From CAYQUC01 sp048061315 (GTDB taxonomy: Bacteria > Pseudomonadota > Gammaproteobacteria > UBA6429 > Thiohalophilaceae): DNA of 24,993 nucleotides. Shown piece by piece: positions 1-7,300 of the stretch. Every line of letters begins with the position of its first letter. The stretch's first letter is position 1. The notes under the pieces are model-generated. The model was not told the origin of the DNA, made no database searches, and saw only the letters and a program-made list of their open reading frames with translations. Both the position numbers and the translations under genes were made by a program. The stretch lies in contig JBGMRJ010000040.1 of the NCBI GenBank assembly GCA_048061315.1, positions 1-24,993 of the forward strand, in the 5' to 3' direction.

Positions 1-26
1 AGCCGTAGTTGTAAAGTTTGTTTCAT
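1..26 (-). CDS. rpoN: RNA polymerase sigma-54 factor, 5' end only (partial)
   Basis: The reverse strand from base 26 reads ATG and eight codons, M-K-Q-T-L-Q-L-R, before the window ends. This matches the usual sigma-54 N-terminus (MKxxLQLRLGQ...), the glutamine- and leucine-rich region I that contacts activator ATPases. The position directly downstream of lptB is the standard gammaproteobacterial place for rpoN. Only about 26 bases are visible, so the call rests on a short match plus synteny. The 80 bases between lptB and this start have no clear Shine-Dalgarno sequence. Confidence 0.8.
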
Positions 27-60
27 ATTTTTGAGATGAATTACCGAGCTACATTTTTTA

Positions 61-118
61 TTTCGGTTATTACTATTTTAGCTTATATATTGATCAACTT
101 CATGGCTCATAACCGAAA
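61..118. repeat. 10-bp perfect inverted repeat spanning the lptB stop codon
   Basis: TTTCGGTTAT at 61-70 is the exact reverse complement of ATAACCGAAA at 109-118, with 38 bases between. The right arm lies in the last codons of lptB and the left arm in the lptB-rpoN gap. In the minus-strand transcript the structure is followed by A-rich rather than U-rich sequence, so it does not look like an intrinsic terminator. An mRNA fold affecting rpoN expression is possible but is inference. Confidence 0.4.
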
Positions 119-832
119 ATGTTCTCCTAAATAGACTTTTCTGACTTGTTCATCTTTAAGTAAAAATTCAGGGTTCCCCTGTGAGATTACCTCACCGGCA
201 TTCATTATATAGCCACGTTCACAAATTTTTAAAGTTTCTCTGACATTATGATCGGTGATTAAAACACCAATATCGCGTTCTTTCAGATGTTTGATGATTC
301 CTTGTATATCCAATACTGAAATTGGGTCTACACCTGCAAATGGTTCATCTAATAAGATAAAATTGGGTTCTGATGCTAATGCCCTAGCAATTTCAGCACG
401 TCTTCGTTCACCGCCTGAGAGGCTCATACCCATGTTATTTCGAATATGGCTAATATGTAATTCATCCAGTAAATCTTCCATTTTTTGCTGTCGTTGTGAA
501 TTATTCAGGTCTTTTCGAGTTTGCAATATTGCCAGCACATTGTCCGCAACGGATAATTTTCGAAAAACCGATGCTTCCTGTGGCAGATAACCAATACCGA
601 GTTGTGCCCTCATGTGCATGGGTAATTGTGCGATATCACGGCCATCAAGGGTAAGGGTTCCAGCTTTGGGTTTAACCAGTCCAACAACCATGTAAAATGT
701 CGTTGTTTTGCCAGCACCATTAGGCCCTAACAATCCGACAACTTCGCCACTCTCGATACGTAAAGATACATTTTTAACGACTTCACGACCTTTATAAGAT
801 TTGGCTAATTTTTCGGCCAATAAAATGCTCAT
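107..832 (-). CDS. lptB: LPS export ABC transporter ATP-binding protein LptB
   Basis: LptB is the cytoplasmic ATPase that powers LptFG to extract LPS from the inner membrane and push it along the LptC-LptA bridge. The protein shows a complete ABC ATPase: Walker A GPNGAGKT near residues 36-43, signature LSGGE, Walker B FILLDEP followed by the D-loop, and an H-loop histidine in ITDHNVRET. An in-frame ATG lies further upstream at 871, but the start at 832 gives MSILLAEKLAKSY and 241 residues, the usual LptB length. That start lies one base after the lptA stop, which suggests translational coupling. The longer start would add 13 residues inside lptA and is unlikely. Confidence 0.95.
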   Translation of the reverse strand: MSILLAEKLAKSYKGREVVKNVSLRIESGEVVGLLGPNGAGKTTTFYMVVGLVKPKAGTLTLDGRDIAQLPMHMRAQLGIGYLPQEASVFRKLSVADNVLAILQTRKDLNNSQRQQKMEDLLDELHISHIRNNMGMSLSGGERRRAEIARALASEPNFILLDEPFAGVDPISVLDIQGIIKHLKERDIGVLITDHNVRETLKICERGYIMNAGEVISQGNPEFLLKDEQVRKVYLGEHFRL

Positions 833-833
833 A

Positions 834-1364
834 TCAGTTTTTTTCGATGGATTTTGGAGTAATGACAGCATTTACACGTTGTTTCTTGTCATCATCGGTA
901 TTGGCAGTAACAGTACTGTTACGAGTATCGTATTCTATTATATGTCCTGAAAAGCTATTGGGTCCTTGTGTTAATCTGGCTTCACCAGTGAGAATTAATT
1001 TTTCATTAATTGTATGATAATTAAGCACTTTTGCGGTTGCTGTAATTTCCTGGTTATTTTGATCGGATAATTGCTTAAATTTAGCCGGTGAGCCATTTAC
1101 GATGATTTTGTCCAGTTTGCCGTCAGGCTGGTAAACGGTAACTTTATCGCCAGTGAGTTTCATGCTGCCTTGTTCAATTGAAACATTACCCATGTAATTA
1201 CTAATACCCGTTTTTTCATCAATTGTGACTTTATCGGCACTAATATGCACGGGTTTTTCGCGATCAATCTCAAGGGCTAAACTGCTAGTCGTTATTGCTA
1301 ACATATTGATTAACAGTAAATAGCGTAATTTATATTTTTTAACGTTGTATTTCATATTTGCCAT
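834..1364 (-). CDS. lptA: LPS transport periplasmic protein LptA
   Basis: LptA is the periplasmic beta-jellyroll protein that oligomerises into the LPS bridge between LptC and LptD. The N-terminus has basic residues and a hydrophobic signal sequence ending near SSLALE. The mature part starts with the family pattern DREKPVHISADKV and continues with repeated beta-strand units (NYMGNVSIEQGSMKLTGDKV, LTGEARLTQG). At 176 residues it is of normal length. Two starts are possible: ATG at 1364, or ATG at 1355, which gives MKYNVKKY. Either overlaps the 3' end of lptC by about 17-26 bases, so the two genes are probably translationally coupled. Confidence 0.93.
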   Translation of the reverse strand: MANMKYNVKKYKLRYLLLINMLAITTSSLALEIDREKPVHISADKVTIDEKTGISNYMGNVSIEQGSMKLTGDKVTVYQPDGKLDKIIVNGSPAKFKQLSDQNNQEITATAKVLNYHTINEKLILTGEARLTQGPNSFSGHIIEYDTRNSTVTANTDDDKKQRVNAVITPKSIEKN

Positions 1365-1908
1365 TAACCTGCGAGGATAATTCCAATGTGTGATTTTCTA
1401 AGTTTAGTTTCATGCCATTTGCCTGAATCCTGTTGATTCCTTGAATGATAGTAACCTTGACATCAGATTCTGCAATTTGTTCCTTGATAAAAACTGATAA
1501 CTCGTCAGTCATAATAACAATATTTTCATTAGAATTCGCAGAAGATTTATTTAATTTAACATCGCCATTAAAATAAATAGTGTTACCTTTATTAGTAATT
1601 TGTGCATGTTTTGCAATTAACTTCCAGGGGTACTCTTTCGAATTATAAATATATAATTCTGGTTCTGCTATTTTCGTAATTTGGTTAACCGGATAATGAT
1701 CCAGATGTGGTGAAATTAACTTGTAATAGGGAGACCCCGTTTTATCCATGATAACACTCGAGAAGTCTTCAAGATAATAATCACGGTTAATTAAGGTGTC
1801 ATGAGTGACAATTTTATCTTTCTGCTCGATCGATCTTAGTAACCAGCTACTAAAAAGCGCAGTTAAAATTACAAAGATCAAAAATAGAAAAAATTGAGTT
1901 TTATTCAT
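1339..1908 (-). CDS. lptC: LPS export protein LptC, inner-membrane bitopic
   Basis: LptC sits in the inner membrane with LptB2FG and passes LPS to LptA. The protein has 189 residues, close to the family's usual length. It has one N-terminal membrane helix (residues about 5-24, FFLFLIFVILTALFSSWLL) and a periplasmic beta-jellyroll domain rich in short strands. LptC sequences diverge strongly, so the identification leans on topology, size and position between kdsC and lptA. It starts 9 bases after kdsC ends on the same strand and overlaps lptA at its 3' end. Confidence 0.9.
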   Translation of the reverse strand: MNKTQFFLFLIFVILTALFSSWLLRSIEQKDKIVTHDTLINRDYYLEDFSSVIMDKTGSPYYKLISPHLDHYPVNQITKIAEPELYIYNSKEYPWKLIAKHAQITNKGNTIYFNGDVKLNKSSANSNENIVIMTDELSVFIKEQIAESDVKVTIIQGINRIQANGMKLNLENHTLELSSQVNGKYEIQR

Positions 1909-1917
1909 GCCTGATTT

Positions 1918-2448
1918 TTATAAAAAATTAGCAAATTGCTGTTCCAGGGTTCCTTGTGCTTGCATTATCATTTCACAAACATCTCGGGCAGCACCGACAC
2001 CACCCTTGTTCTGAGTTTGCCAGTGCACGTGTTTGGTGACAAAGGGGTGAGCATCGGCAACAGCAATTGCAAGACCAACTTTGCGTAATACCGGAAGATC
2101 AACTAAATCATCACCGACATAGGCAACTTGCTCCGGAGAATATCCTGATTCTGTTAACAACTCTTTATAAGCCGGTAATTTTTCTTTTCGTCCTTGATAT
2201 ACATATTTAATGGCTAAACTCTCCATTCGAACTTTTACTACGTTCGACGTTCTCGCTGTGATAATTCCAATTTCGACTCCAGAATTTTGCAGCATTGCCA
2301 TACCCAGGCCATCACGTGAATGAAATGCTTTGTATTCCTGTCCATCATCGCCAATAAATAGTGTGCCGTTAGTTAAAACACCATCGACATCAAATATAAC
2401 TAATTTTATTTTCGCTGCTTGTTGCTCAATCTGACTCAATTTATTCAT
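1918..2448 (-). CDS. kdsC: 3-deoxy-D-manno-octulosonate 8-phosphate phosphatase KdsC
   Basis: KdsC removes phosphate from Kdo-8-phosphate to give Kdo, the inner core sugar of LPS. It is a small C0-type HAD phosphatase without a cap domain. The nucleophile and acid/base aspartates are D20 and D22 in FDVDGVLTNG. Motif II threonine lies in GIITARTS, and the motif III acidic pair in YVGDDLVDLP near residue 115. At 176 residues it has the normal length. It lies 41 bases after kdsD and 9 bases before lptC in the Kdo/Lpt operon. Confidence 0.96.
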   Translation of the reverse strand: MNKLSQIEQQAAKIKLVIFDVDGVLTNGTLFIGDDGQEYKAFHSRDGLGMAMLQNSGVEIGIITARTSNVVKVRMESLAIKYVYQGRKEKLPAYKELLTESGYSPEQVAYVGDDLVDLPVLRKVGLAIAVADAHPFVTKHVHWQTQNKGGVGAARDVCEMIMQAQGTLEQQFANFL

Positions 2449-2489
2449 AGTAATTTCCAGATATTTTATTCTATGTTAGTTTAATTTTT

Positions 2490-3464
2490 TCATACAACGC
2501 CGGCGCGTAATAAGTCATGCATGTTTAATGCGCCAATAACCTCATTGTCTTGATTGACGACAGGTAGAGCATTAATGCTTTTTGATTCCATGATTTGTAG
2601 TGCTTCAGCAGCTAGTTGATCCTGATAGATAACTTTACAATTTTTAATCATAACGTCATTTATTGTGGTTTTGTTTAAATTAATATCATCGCTTTCAAAG
2701 ACTCGCCTTAAGTCACCATCGGTAAAAATTCCGATAAGCTTGCCATCAGCATCAACAATCGTCGTCATGCCTAATTTTTTTTCAGTCATTACCATCAATG
2801 CCTGGCTTAATAACACATTGCTTTGCACAATTGGAATATCAGTATCGGTGTGCATTATATCGTTTACATGCAGTAGTAATCGTTTGCCTAATCGGCCGCC
2901 CGGGTGTGATAACGCAAAATCATCTGCTGTAAAGCCACGAGTATCAAGTAGCGCAATTGCAAGTGCATCGCCCATGACTAATGCCACGGTAGTACTCGAT
3001 GTAGGAGCCAATCCTAGAGGGCATGCCTCTGAAGTCACACTAACGTCAAGATTGACGTTTGCCTGACTGGCAATATGTGATTTTGAATTTCCGGTTAACG
3101 AAATGAGAGGTACACCTAGTCGTTTAATTAGCGGTACGATAGTTAAAATCTCATCGGTTTCACCCGAGTTTGAGATTGCTAACACCACATCATTTTTAGT
3201 AATCATTCCTAAATCACCATGACTGGCTTCACCAGGGTGCACAAAGAATGCGGGACTACCGGTGCTGGCAAGGGTCGCGGCTATTTTGGAGCCAATATGC
3301 CCTGATTTACCCATACCGATGACTACAATTCTGCCTTTACAACCAAACATGAGTTGACAGGCCTGGGTAAAACTATCATCCAGGCGATTTAGAAGCTGTT
3401 GAATTTCATTCAATTCAGTTTGAATGACTGCCTTGGCTAGTTGTATGAAATTTTGAGTTGTCAC
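2490..3464 (-). CDS. kdsD: D-arabinose 5-phosphate isomerase KdsD
   Basis: KdsD converts ribulose 5-phosphate to arabinose 5-phosphate, the first committed step toward Kdo. The 324 residues contain an N-terminal SIS sugar-isomerase domain (about 40-180) with GMGKSGHIGSKIAATLASTG, PGEASHGDLGMI and AISNSGETDEIL. Two C-terminal CBS domains follow, starting near VNDIMHTDTD (about 205) and INDVMIKNC (about 270). This SIS-CBS-CBS layout is typical of KdsD. It is followed closely by kdsC on the same strand. Confidence 0.96.
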   Translation of the reverse strand: MTTQNFIQLAKAVIQTELNEIQQLLNRLDDSFTQACQLMFGCKGRIVVIGMGKSGHIGSKIAATLASTGSPAFFVHPGEASHGDLGMITKNDVVLAISNSGETDEILTIVPLIKRLGVPLISLTGNSKSHIASQANVNLDVSVTSEACPLGLAPTSSTTVALVMGDALAIALLDTRGFTADDFALSHPGGRLGKRLLLHVNDIMHTDTDIPIVQSNVLLSQALMVMTEKKLGMTTIVDADGKLIGIFTDGDLRRVFESDDINLNKTTINDVMIKNCKVIYQDQLAAEALQIMESKSINALPVVNQDNEVIGALNMHDLLRAGVV

Positions 3465-3494
3465 TGTAAATTTTTCTCTTGTTTCGTGGATAAT

Positions 3495-4502
3495 CTAACC
3501 CGAGTATATATAGAGTATAATAATGTAACAAATATAGCCGAATAACAGTAATCCACCTTCAAACCGGGTAATACATTGATTTTCAGTTTGCAAGGTTATT
3601 GCTCGGGTTTTCGGTTTGAAACTAAACCACATTATCAAACCTAAAGCGGCACCCAGAATTAACATAACCGGGTAATCACGTTGTAGTACAAAAGGATCCA
3701 GTTTATCAGGTGATATCAAACCCGGTATTCCTAAAACCGCAAGGATATTAAACATATTAGAACCTATAATGTTACCAACGGCAATTTCATGTTCATTTTT
3801 TAAGGCACTGGTAACTGATGTGGCTAACTCGGGTAAACTGGTGCCTATTGCAATGATTGTCAATCCAATGAGTAAGTCACTCATTCCCAGTTTATGTGCA
3901 ATAAAAACAGACCCCCAAACCAGTGCTTTCGAGCTCACAATTAATGATATCAAGCCAATAATAAGCCACATAATGGATTTAGGATTCGACAATTTGTATT
4001 TGTGTTGTTCAAATTCTTCCTGCAAAGGTTCATGACGGTATTTCTTTTTGCCAACACTAACAATCCAGAAAAGTAATCCAATAAGACATGCTATTAGTAT
4101 AAGACCGTCAACCTTTCCTAAGTAACCATCTAAAATCAGCAATAGCCCAATTATCATTATCAAAATCATCACGGGATATTCACGCCGTAAAATATCCGAA
4201 TGAATGCTAATTGGCGCGATAATAGCCGTGACACCCAATACCAATGCGATGTTGGTTATGTTGGAGCCGATGGCATTACCAACAGCAATTCCGGGTGAGC
4301 CCTGCCAGGCTGATACAAGTGATACCAGTATCTCAGGTGCAGATGTACCAAATCCAACAATCGTCAAGCCTATTAACAGTGGCGAAATTCCCATATTTGC
4401 AGCAATTCCGGAAGCACCATCAACAAATTTATCAGCACCCCAAACCAGAAAAACCAGACCGAGAATAATTGCTGCAATAGCGTAATAAAGAGTGTAATCC
4501 AT
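3495..4502 (-). CDS. yrbG: YrbG-type Na+/Ca2+ exchanger (CaCA family) inner-membrane protein
   Basis: This is a multi-spanning cation/Ca2+ exchanger of 335 residues. Both inverted alpha-repeats are present: GFGTSAPEILVS followed by GNAIGSNITNIALVLG in the first half, and AIGTSLPELATS followed by GNIIGSNMFNILAVLG in the second. The acidic residues of the GTSxPE motifs form the cation site in this family. A charged cytoplasmic loop (KKKYRHEPLQEEFEQHKYK) separates the halves. In E. coli yrbG also sits next to kdsD and diverges from mlaF. The physiological substrate in this organism cannot be read from the sequence. Confidence 0.92.
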   Translation of the reverse strand: MDYTLYYAIAAIILGLVFLVWGADKFVDGASGIAANMGISPLLIGLTIVGFGTSAPEILVSLVSAWQGSPGIAVGNAIGSNITNIALVLGVTAIIAPISIHSDILRREYPVMILIMIIGLLLILDGYLGKVDGLILIACLIGLLFWIVSVGKKKYRHEPLQEEFEQHKYKLSNPKSIMWLIIGLISLIVSSKALVWGSVFIAHKLGMSDLLIGLTIIAIGTSLPELATSVTSALKNEHEIAVGNIIGSNMFNILAVLGIPGLISPDKLDPFVLQRDYPVMLILGAALGLIMWFSFKPKTRAITLQTENQCITRFEGGLLLFGYICYIIILYIYSG

Positions 4503-4553
4503 AGAAGTTTATTTTATTAAGAATATCGTATCGTAATTGAAAAAGGCGTTTAA

Positions 4554-5372
4554 TTATTTTGCCTTTTGGTTTTGTAATTCTAATTCCAGTTCAAGTTCAA
4601 GCTCGAGTTCTAAATCCAGATCATCTTTTGGAAAATCAATTTTTACTAATGGCGGGTTACCATCAAAAATAAGGGATCTTCTGGTAGATAAATACGCCTC
4701 TCGTTTGAAAATGTAAGGATCCAGCGCAGCTTGTTCTAATACTTTTGAAGCATTTAAAAGGTTCGCTCGTTTATCTATATTGCTTAATATGATCCCTCCC
4801 CAGATTATATTAGACTCCTCAACTTGAATCAGTGGATTTAAATAATAACTATCAACGGCTAATCCAAATGAATCGCGGACCGTGCCGCCAGCAAGACCCA
4901 CAACTGGTAAGATAAAATAGGCACTATCCTCATAACCCCACACACCTAATGTTTGACCGAAGTCTTCTTCATGTTTGGGTAATCCCATTGATTTTGCAAC
5001 ATCGAATAAACCCAGTAATCCAAATGTTGTGTTATAGACAAGCCGGGTAAAATCTTCAGCCATCTGAACCAATTTAAATTGCAGCAAATCATTTGCGATT
5101 ACAGTTACATCATTTATATTACTGAAAAAATTATTAACACCTGACTGAAAAAAACCAGGGGTATAGTCGCGGTAGGTTTCAGCGACAGGTTTTAAGACAT
5201 AATCATCAATGCCGACATTAAAGCTGTTCATACTTCGGTTATAGGATTCATAGGGATCGTTTTCATCTAACGGACCTTCAATGGAGGCGCATGCGGTAAT
5301 TGAGTATAGTAATCCAGCCAAACTTAATATCCTGAATCCTGTCATATAAAAATAGTATCGGTTTGACATCAT
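4554..5372 (-). CDS. mlaA: Outer-membrane lipoprotein MlaA (VacJ) with a Leu-Glu tail
   Basis: MlaA removes misplaced phospholipids from the outer leaflet of the outer membrane. The N-terminus is a lipoprotein signal, with the lipobox ITAC giving Cys28. The family signature follows: DPYESYNRSMNSFNVGIDDYVLKPVAETY, later FFSNINDVTVIANDLLQ and GLPKHEEDFGQTLGVWG. At 272 residues it is about 20 longer than E. coli MlaA (about 251, from memory). The extra length includes an acidic C-terminal tail of alternating Leu and Glu. The gene starts inside the stop of the upstream zinc-ribbon gene (ATGA overlap), so the two are translationally coupled. In E. coli mlaA lies away from the mla operon; here it is next to it. 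Confidence 0.94.
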   Translation of the reverse strand: MMSNRYYFYMTGFRILSLAGLLYSITACASIEGPLDENDPYESYNRSMNSFNVGIDDYVLKPVAETYRDYTPGFFQSGVNNFFSNINDVTVIANDLLQFKLVQMAEDFTRLVYNTTFGLLGLFDVAKSMGLPKHEEDFGQTLGVWGYEDSAYFILPVVGLAGGTVRDSFGLAVDSYYLNPLIQVEESNIIWGGIILSNIDKRANLLNASKVLEQAALDPYIFKREAYLSTRRSLIFDGNPPLVKIDFPKDDLDLELELELELELELQNQKAK

Positions 5373-5554
5373 TTTTTTTCAGTTTTGATTGCACCACATC
5401 GAGCGCAACAATATCGGGTTAACAATTTACCCTGTTTTACCTCAAATGGACTACTTTTAACAACCTGCCATTTGTGAAAACCACTTTTACACAGTGTTTT
5501 ACCCTTGTGTTTTTGTTTTAAAGAGATTTTCTTAAATTGAACAATATCGCCCAT
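5369..5554 (-). CDS. Small zinc-ribbon-like protein coupled to mlaA
   Basis: The protein has 61 residues, is basic, and has no signal peptide or membrane segment, so it is probably cytoplasmic. Candidate metal ligands are Cys22 and His27 (LCKSGFHKW) and Cys50 and Cys53 (CCARCGAIK), a treble of the zinc-ribbon type. A further Cys49 lies beside the second knuckle. It overlaps mlaA by four bases (ATGA), has a GGTG Shine-Dalgarno just upstream, and a perfect TATAAT about 27 bases before its start. These make it a convincing real gene and the first gene of the minus-strand operon. I do not recognise a named family; a nucleic-acid-binding or regulatory role is only a guess. Confidence 0.8.
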   Translation of the reverse strand: MGDIVQFKKISLKQKHKGKTLCKSGFHKWQVVKSSPFEVKQGKLLTRYCCARCGAIKTEKK

Positions 5555-5580
5555 TTATTCACCTTTGCCTGATACTATAT

Positions 5581-5586
5581 ATTATA
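5581..5586 (-). promoter_or_regulatory. Candidate promoter -10 box for the zinc-ribbon/mlaA/kds/lpt operon
   Basis: The reverse strand reads a perfect TATAAT here, which would place transcription start near 5574 and give a leader of about 20 bases before the ATG at 5554. No good -35 box is visible at 16-18 bases; the best hexamer, TTTTAA, matches three of six positions. The region is AT-rich, so chance matches are likely. Confidence 0.4.
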
Positions 5587-5635
5587 TGCTTCAAATTCTA
5601 CAATTAAAAACTAAATAAGTATTTGTTGTTCAGCA

Positions 5636-5664
5636 TAGATTCAGCCAGCTATTATTATTATACT
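5636..5664 (+). promoter_or_regulatory. Weak candidate promoter for the DUF72-like/mlaFEDB operon
   Basis: TATACT at 5659-5664 is a reasonable -10 box, with TAGATT at 5636-5641 as a poor -35 (three of six) at 17-base spacing. It lies in the 140-bp divergent gap, 30 bases before the ATG at 5695. Support is limited to these matches and position. Confidence 0.3.
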
Positions 5665-5694
5665 CAATAACAATTTGATTAGATTAGTTCGGTT

Positions 5695-6441
5695 ATGGTA
5701 AGCGAGTATAAACTACATATCGGCTCATACGGCTGGCAATATAAGAAGTGGCAAGAGTCATTCTATCCTGAAGATTTACCGGAAGATTGGCAATTTTCCT
5801 ATTATGCAAATGAATATTCAGTCATTATGGTTCCGTGGGAATTAGTACAAAATAATTTTGAGTTACTCGAACAGGGTATTGAAGACAGTGATGAAAAATG
5901 TCGAGTACTATTTGAATTAGCTGTTCAAAATCTTAATTCAACATCAAAAGACACTTTAATTAACAGCTTAGATGAATTTTTAAATAAAATTTCCTTTTTT
6001 GGCGAACGTGTTATGGGTCTTGTATTAACTATGCAACATTCAGAGTTGCAGAACTTATCATCTGAAAAATTAGACCTGATCAAAGAAATTTTAAGGGTAT
6101 GCCAGACACAGCTGGACACCTGTATCGATATAGCAGCTTACAATTCATCAGCTCCAATACAGGATTCACTGCAAACAGAATTTTTGGAATTATTAAATAG
6201 CACCGGCATTGATCTGTGTCGATTTAACGATACTCGAGTAGAAGTGTTGGATGCTACTACATCGAAATTGCATATCACTTTTTGTGATAGTGTGAAGGCC
6301 GACGCGAAGCAAATGCGGAAAATTGTTGAAAATAGTTTGGTTGGTGAGTGCGAAGGTTCAATTAATGTGCTAATTTTTCGCTCAGAGATACCGAATCACG
6401 AGCAGATGAATACTGCCGCTATAATAAGTGATCTGTTATAA
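5695..6441 (+). CDS. DUF72 (YecE)-like protein, divergent
   Basis: The protein has 248 residues, with no signal peptide or membrane segment. Its first 30 residues, with IGSYGWQYKKW and FYPEDLPEDWQFSYYA, match the opening of DUF72/YecE proteins (IGtsGWsYkhW...FYPeglp), a TIM-barrel family of unknown activity. The next conserved element of that family (an EINsTFY-like segment) appears replaced by VIMVPWELVQN, so the copy is divergent and may not keep the ancestral activity. The start at 5695 is chosen because the domain begins at once after it; no good Shine-Dalgarno is seen. It ends 19 bases before mlaF on the same strand, so it probably leads that operon. Function unknown. Confidence 0.75.
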   Translation: MVSEYKLHIGSYGWQYKKWQESFYPEDLPEDWQFSYYANEYSVIMVPWELVQNNFELLEQGIEDSDEKCRVLFELAVQNLNSTSKDTLINSLDEFLNKISFFGERVMGLVLTMQHSELQNLSSEKLDLIKEILRVCQTQLDTCIDIAAYNSSAPIQDSLQTEFLELLNSTGIDLCRFNDTRVEVLDATTSKLHITFCDSVKADAKQMRKIVENSLVGECEGSINVLIFRSEIPNHEQMNTAAIISDLL

Positions 6442-6460
6442 GCAATATTGATGGTGATAA

Positions 6461-7300
6461 ATGTCAGAACAAATACATGAAACAGATAAATCAGTTAACG
6501 ACATATTAATTTCGGCTCGCGATTTGAAATTTAGTCGGGGCGATCGAATGATATTTGACGGTGTTGATCTGGATATTCAAAGAGGCAAAGTTACCGCAAT
6601 AATGGGGCCTAGTGGCACAGGCAAAACGACATTGCTTAGATTGATAGGCGGACAACTAAAACCGGATTCTGGTTCTGTTAGCATTGAAGGTGAAATTGTT
6701 CACCGTGCCAGTCGTTCAAAATTATATGCCTTGCGAAAAAAACTGGGTATGTTATTTCAAAACGGAGCATTACTTACCGATATATCAGTATTTGAAAATG
6801 TAGCGTTTCCATTACGTGAACATACTCGATTACCAGAACGGATGATCCATGATTTGGTCTTAATGAAATTAAATGCAGTAGGATTACGCGGCGCCAAAAA
6901 TTTAATGCCCAGTGAATTATCCGGTGGTATGGCTCGGCGGGTCGCATTAGCAAGAGCAATTGCATTAGATCCTGATATCATACTGTATGATGAACCGTTT
7001 ACCGGCCAGGATCCTATTTCAATGGGTGTTGTAGTCAGTTTAATTCGAGATTTAAATGACGCCTTAAATCTAACCAGCGTGATCGTGTCTCATGATATTG
7101 AGGAAACCAAACGAATCGCAGATTATATCTATTTATTATCAGCTGGTAAGGTCGTTGCGCATGGCACACCGGATTCTCTGGATAATTCAGATTCAGAATG
7201 GGCTCAGCAATTTTTAAAAGGAAAACCTGATGGACCAGTTCCATTTCATTTTCCGGCTGAAGATTACCAGCAAGAACTATTACAAAGGCCGGTTAAATGA
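6461..7300 (+). CDS. mlaF: Phospholipid ABC transporter ATP-binding protein MlaF
   Basis: MlaF is the cytoplasmic ATPase of the MlaFEDB complex, which moves phospholipids between the inner membrane and the periplasmic carrier. The 279 residues include Walker A GPSGTGKTT (49-57), the signature LSGGM (153-157), Walker B IILYDEP (173-179) and H-loop His211 in VSHD. LSGGM in place of LSGGQ is usual for MlaF. A GGTG Shine-Dalgarno lies at 6453-6456. The stop overlaps the mlaE start by four bases (ATGA). Confidence 0.96.
   Translation: MSEQIHETDKSVNDILISARDLKFSRGDRMIFDGVDLDIQRGKVTAIMGPSGTGKTTLLRLIGGQLKPDSGSVSIEGEIVHRASRSKLYALRKKLGMLFQNGALLTDISVFENVAFPLREHTRLPERMIHDLVLMKLNAVGLRGAKNLMPSELSGGMARRVALARAIALDPDIILYDEPFTGQDPISMGVVVSLIRDLNDALNLTSVIVSHDIEETKRIADYIYLLSAGKVVAHGTPDSLDNSDSEWAQQFLKGKPDGPVPFHFPAEDYQQELLQRPVK

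Noticed and set aside
255..590. Plus-strand ORF of 111 codons inside lptB
   Set aside because: It lies wholly antisense to a clearly conserved gene, has no recognisable domain and no Shine-Dalgarno; it is a frame shadow. The same reasoning removes the antisense ORFs in kdsD, yrbG, mlaF, mlaE, murA, hisG, hisD, petC, the FAD oxidoreductase and the SIS gene.
833..871. Longer LptB start at 871
   Set aside because: It would place 13 extra residues inside the lptA coding end. The ATG at 832 gives the normal 241-residue protein one base after the lptA stop.
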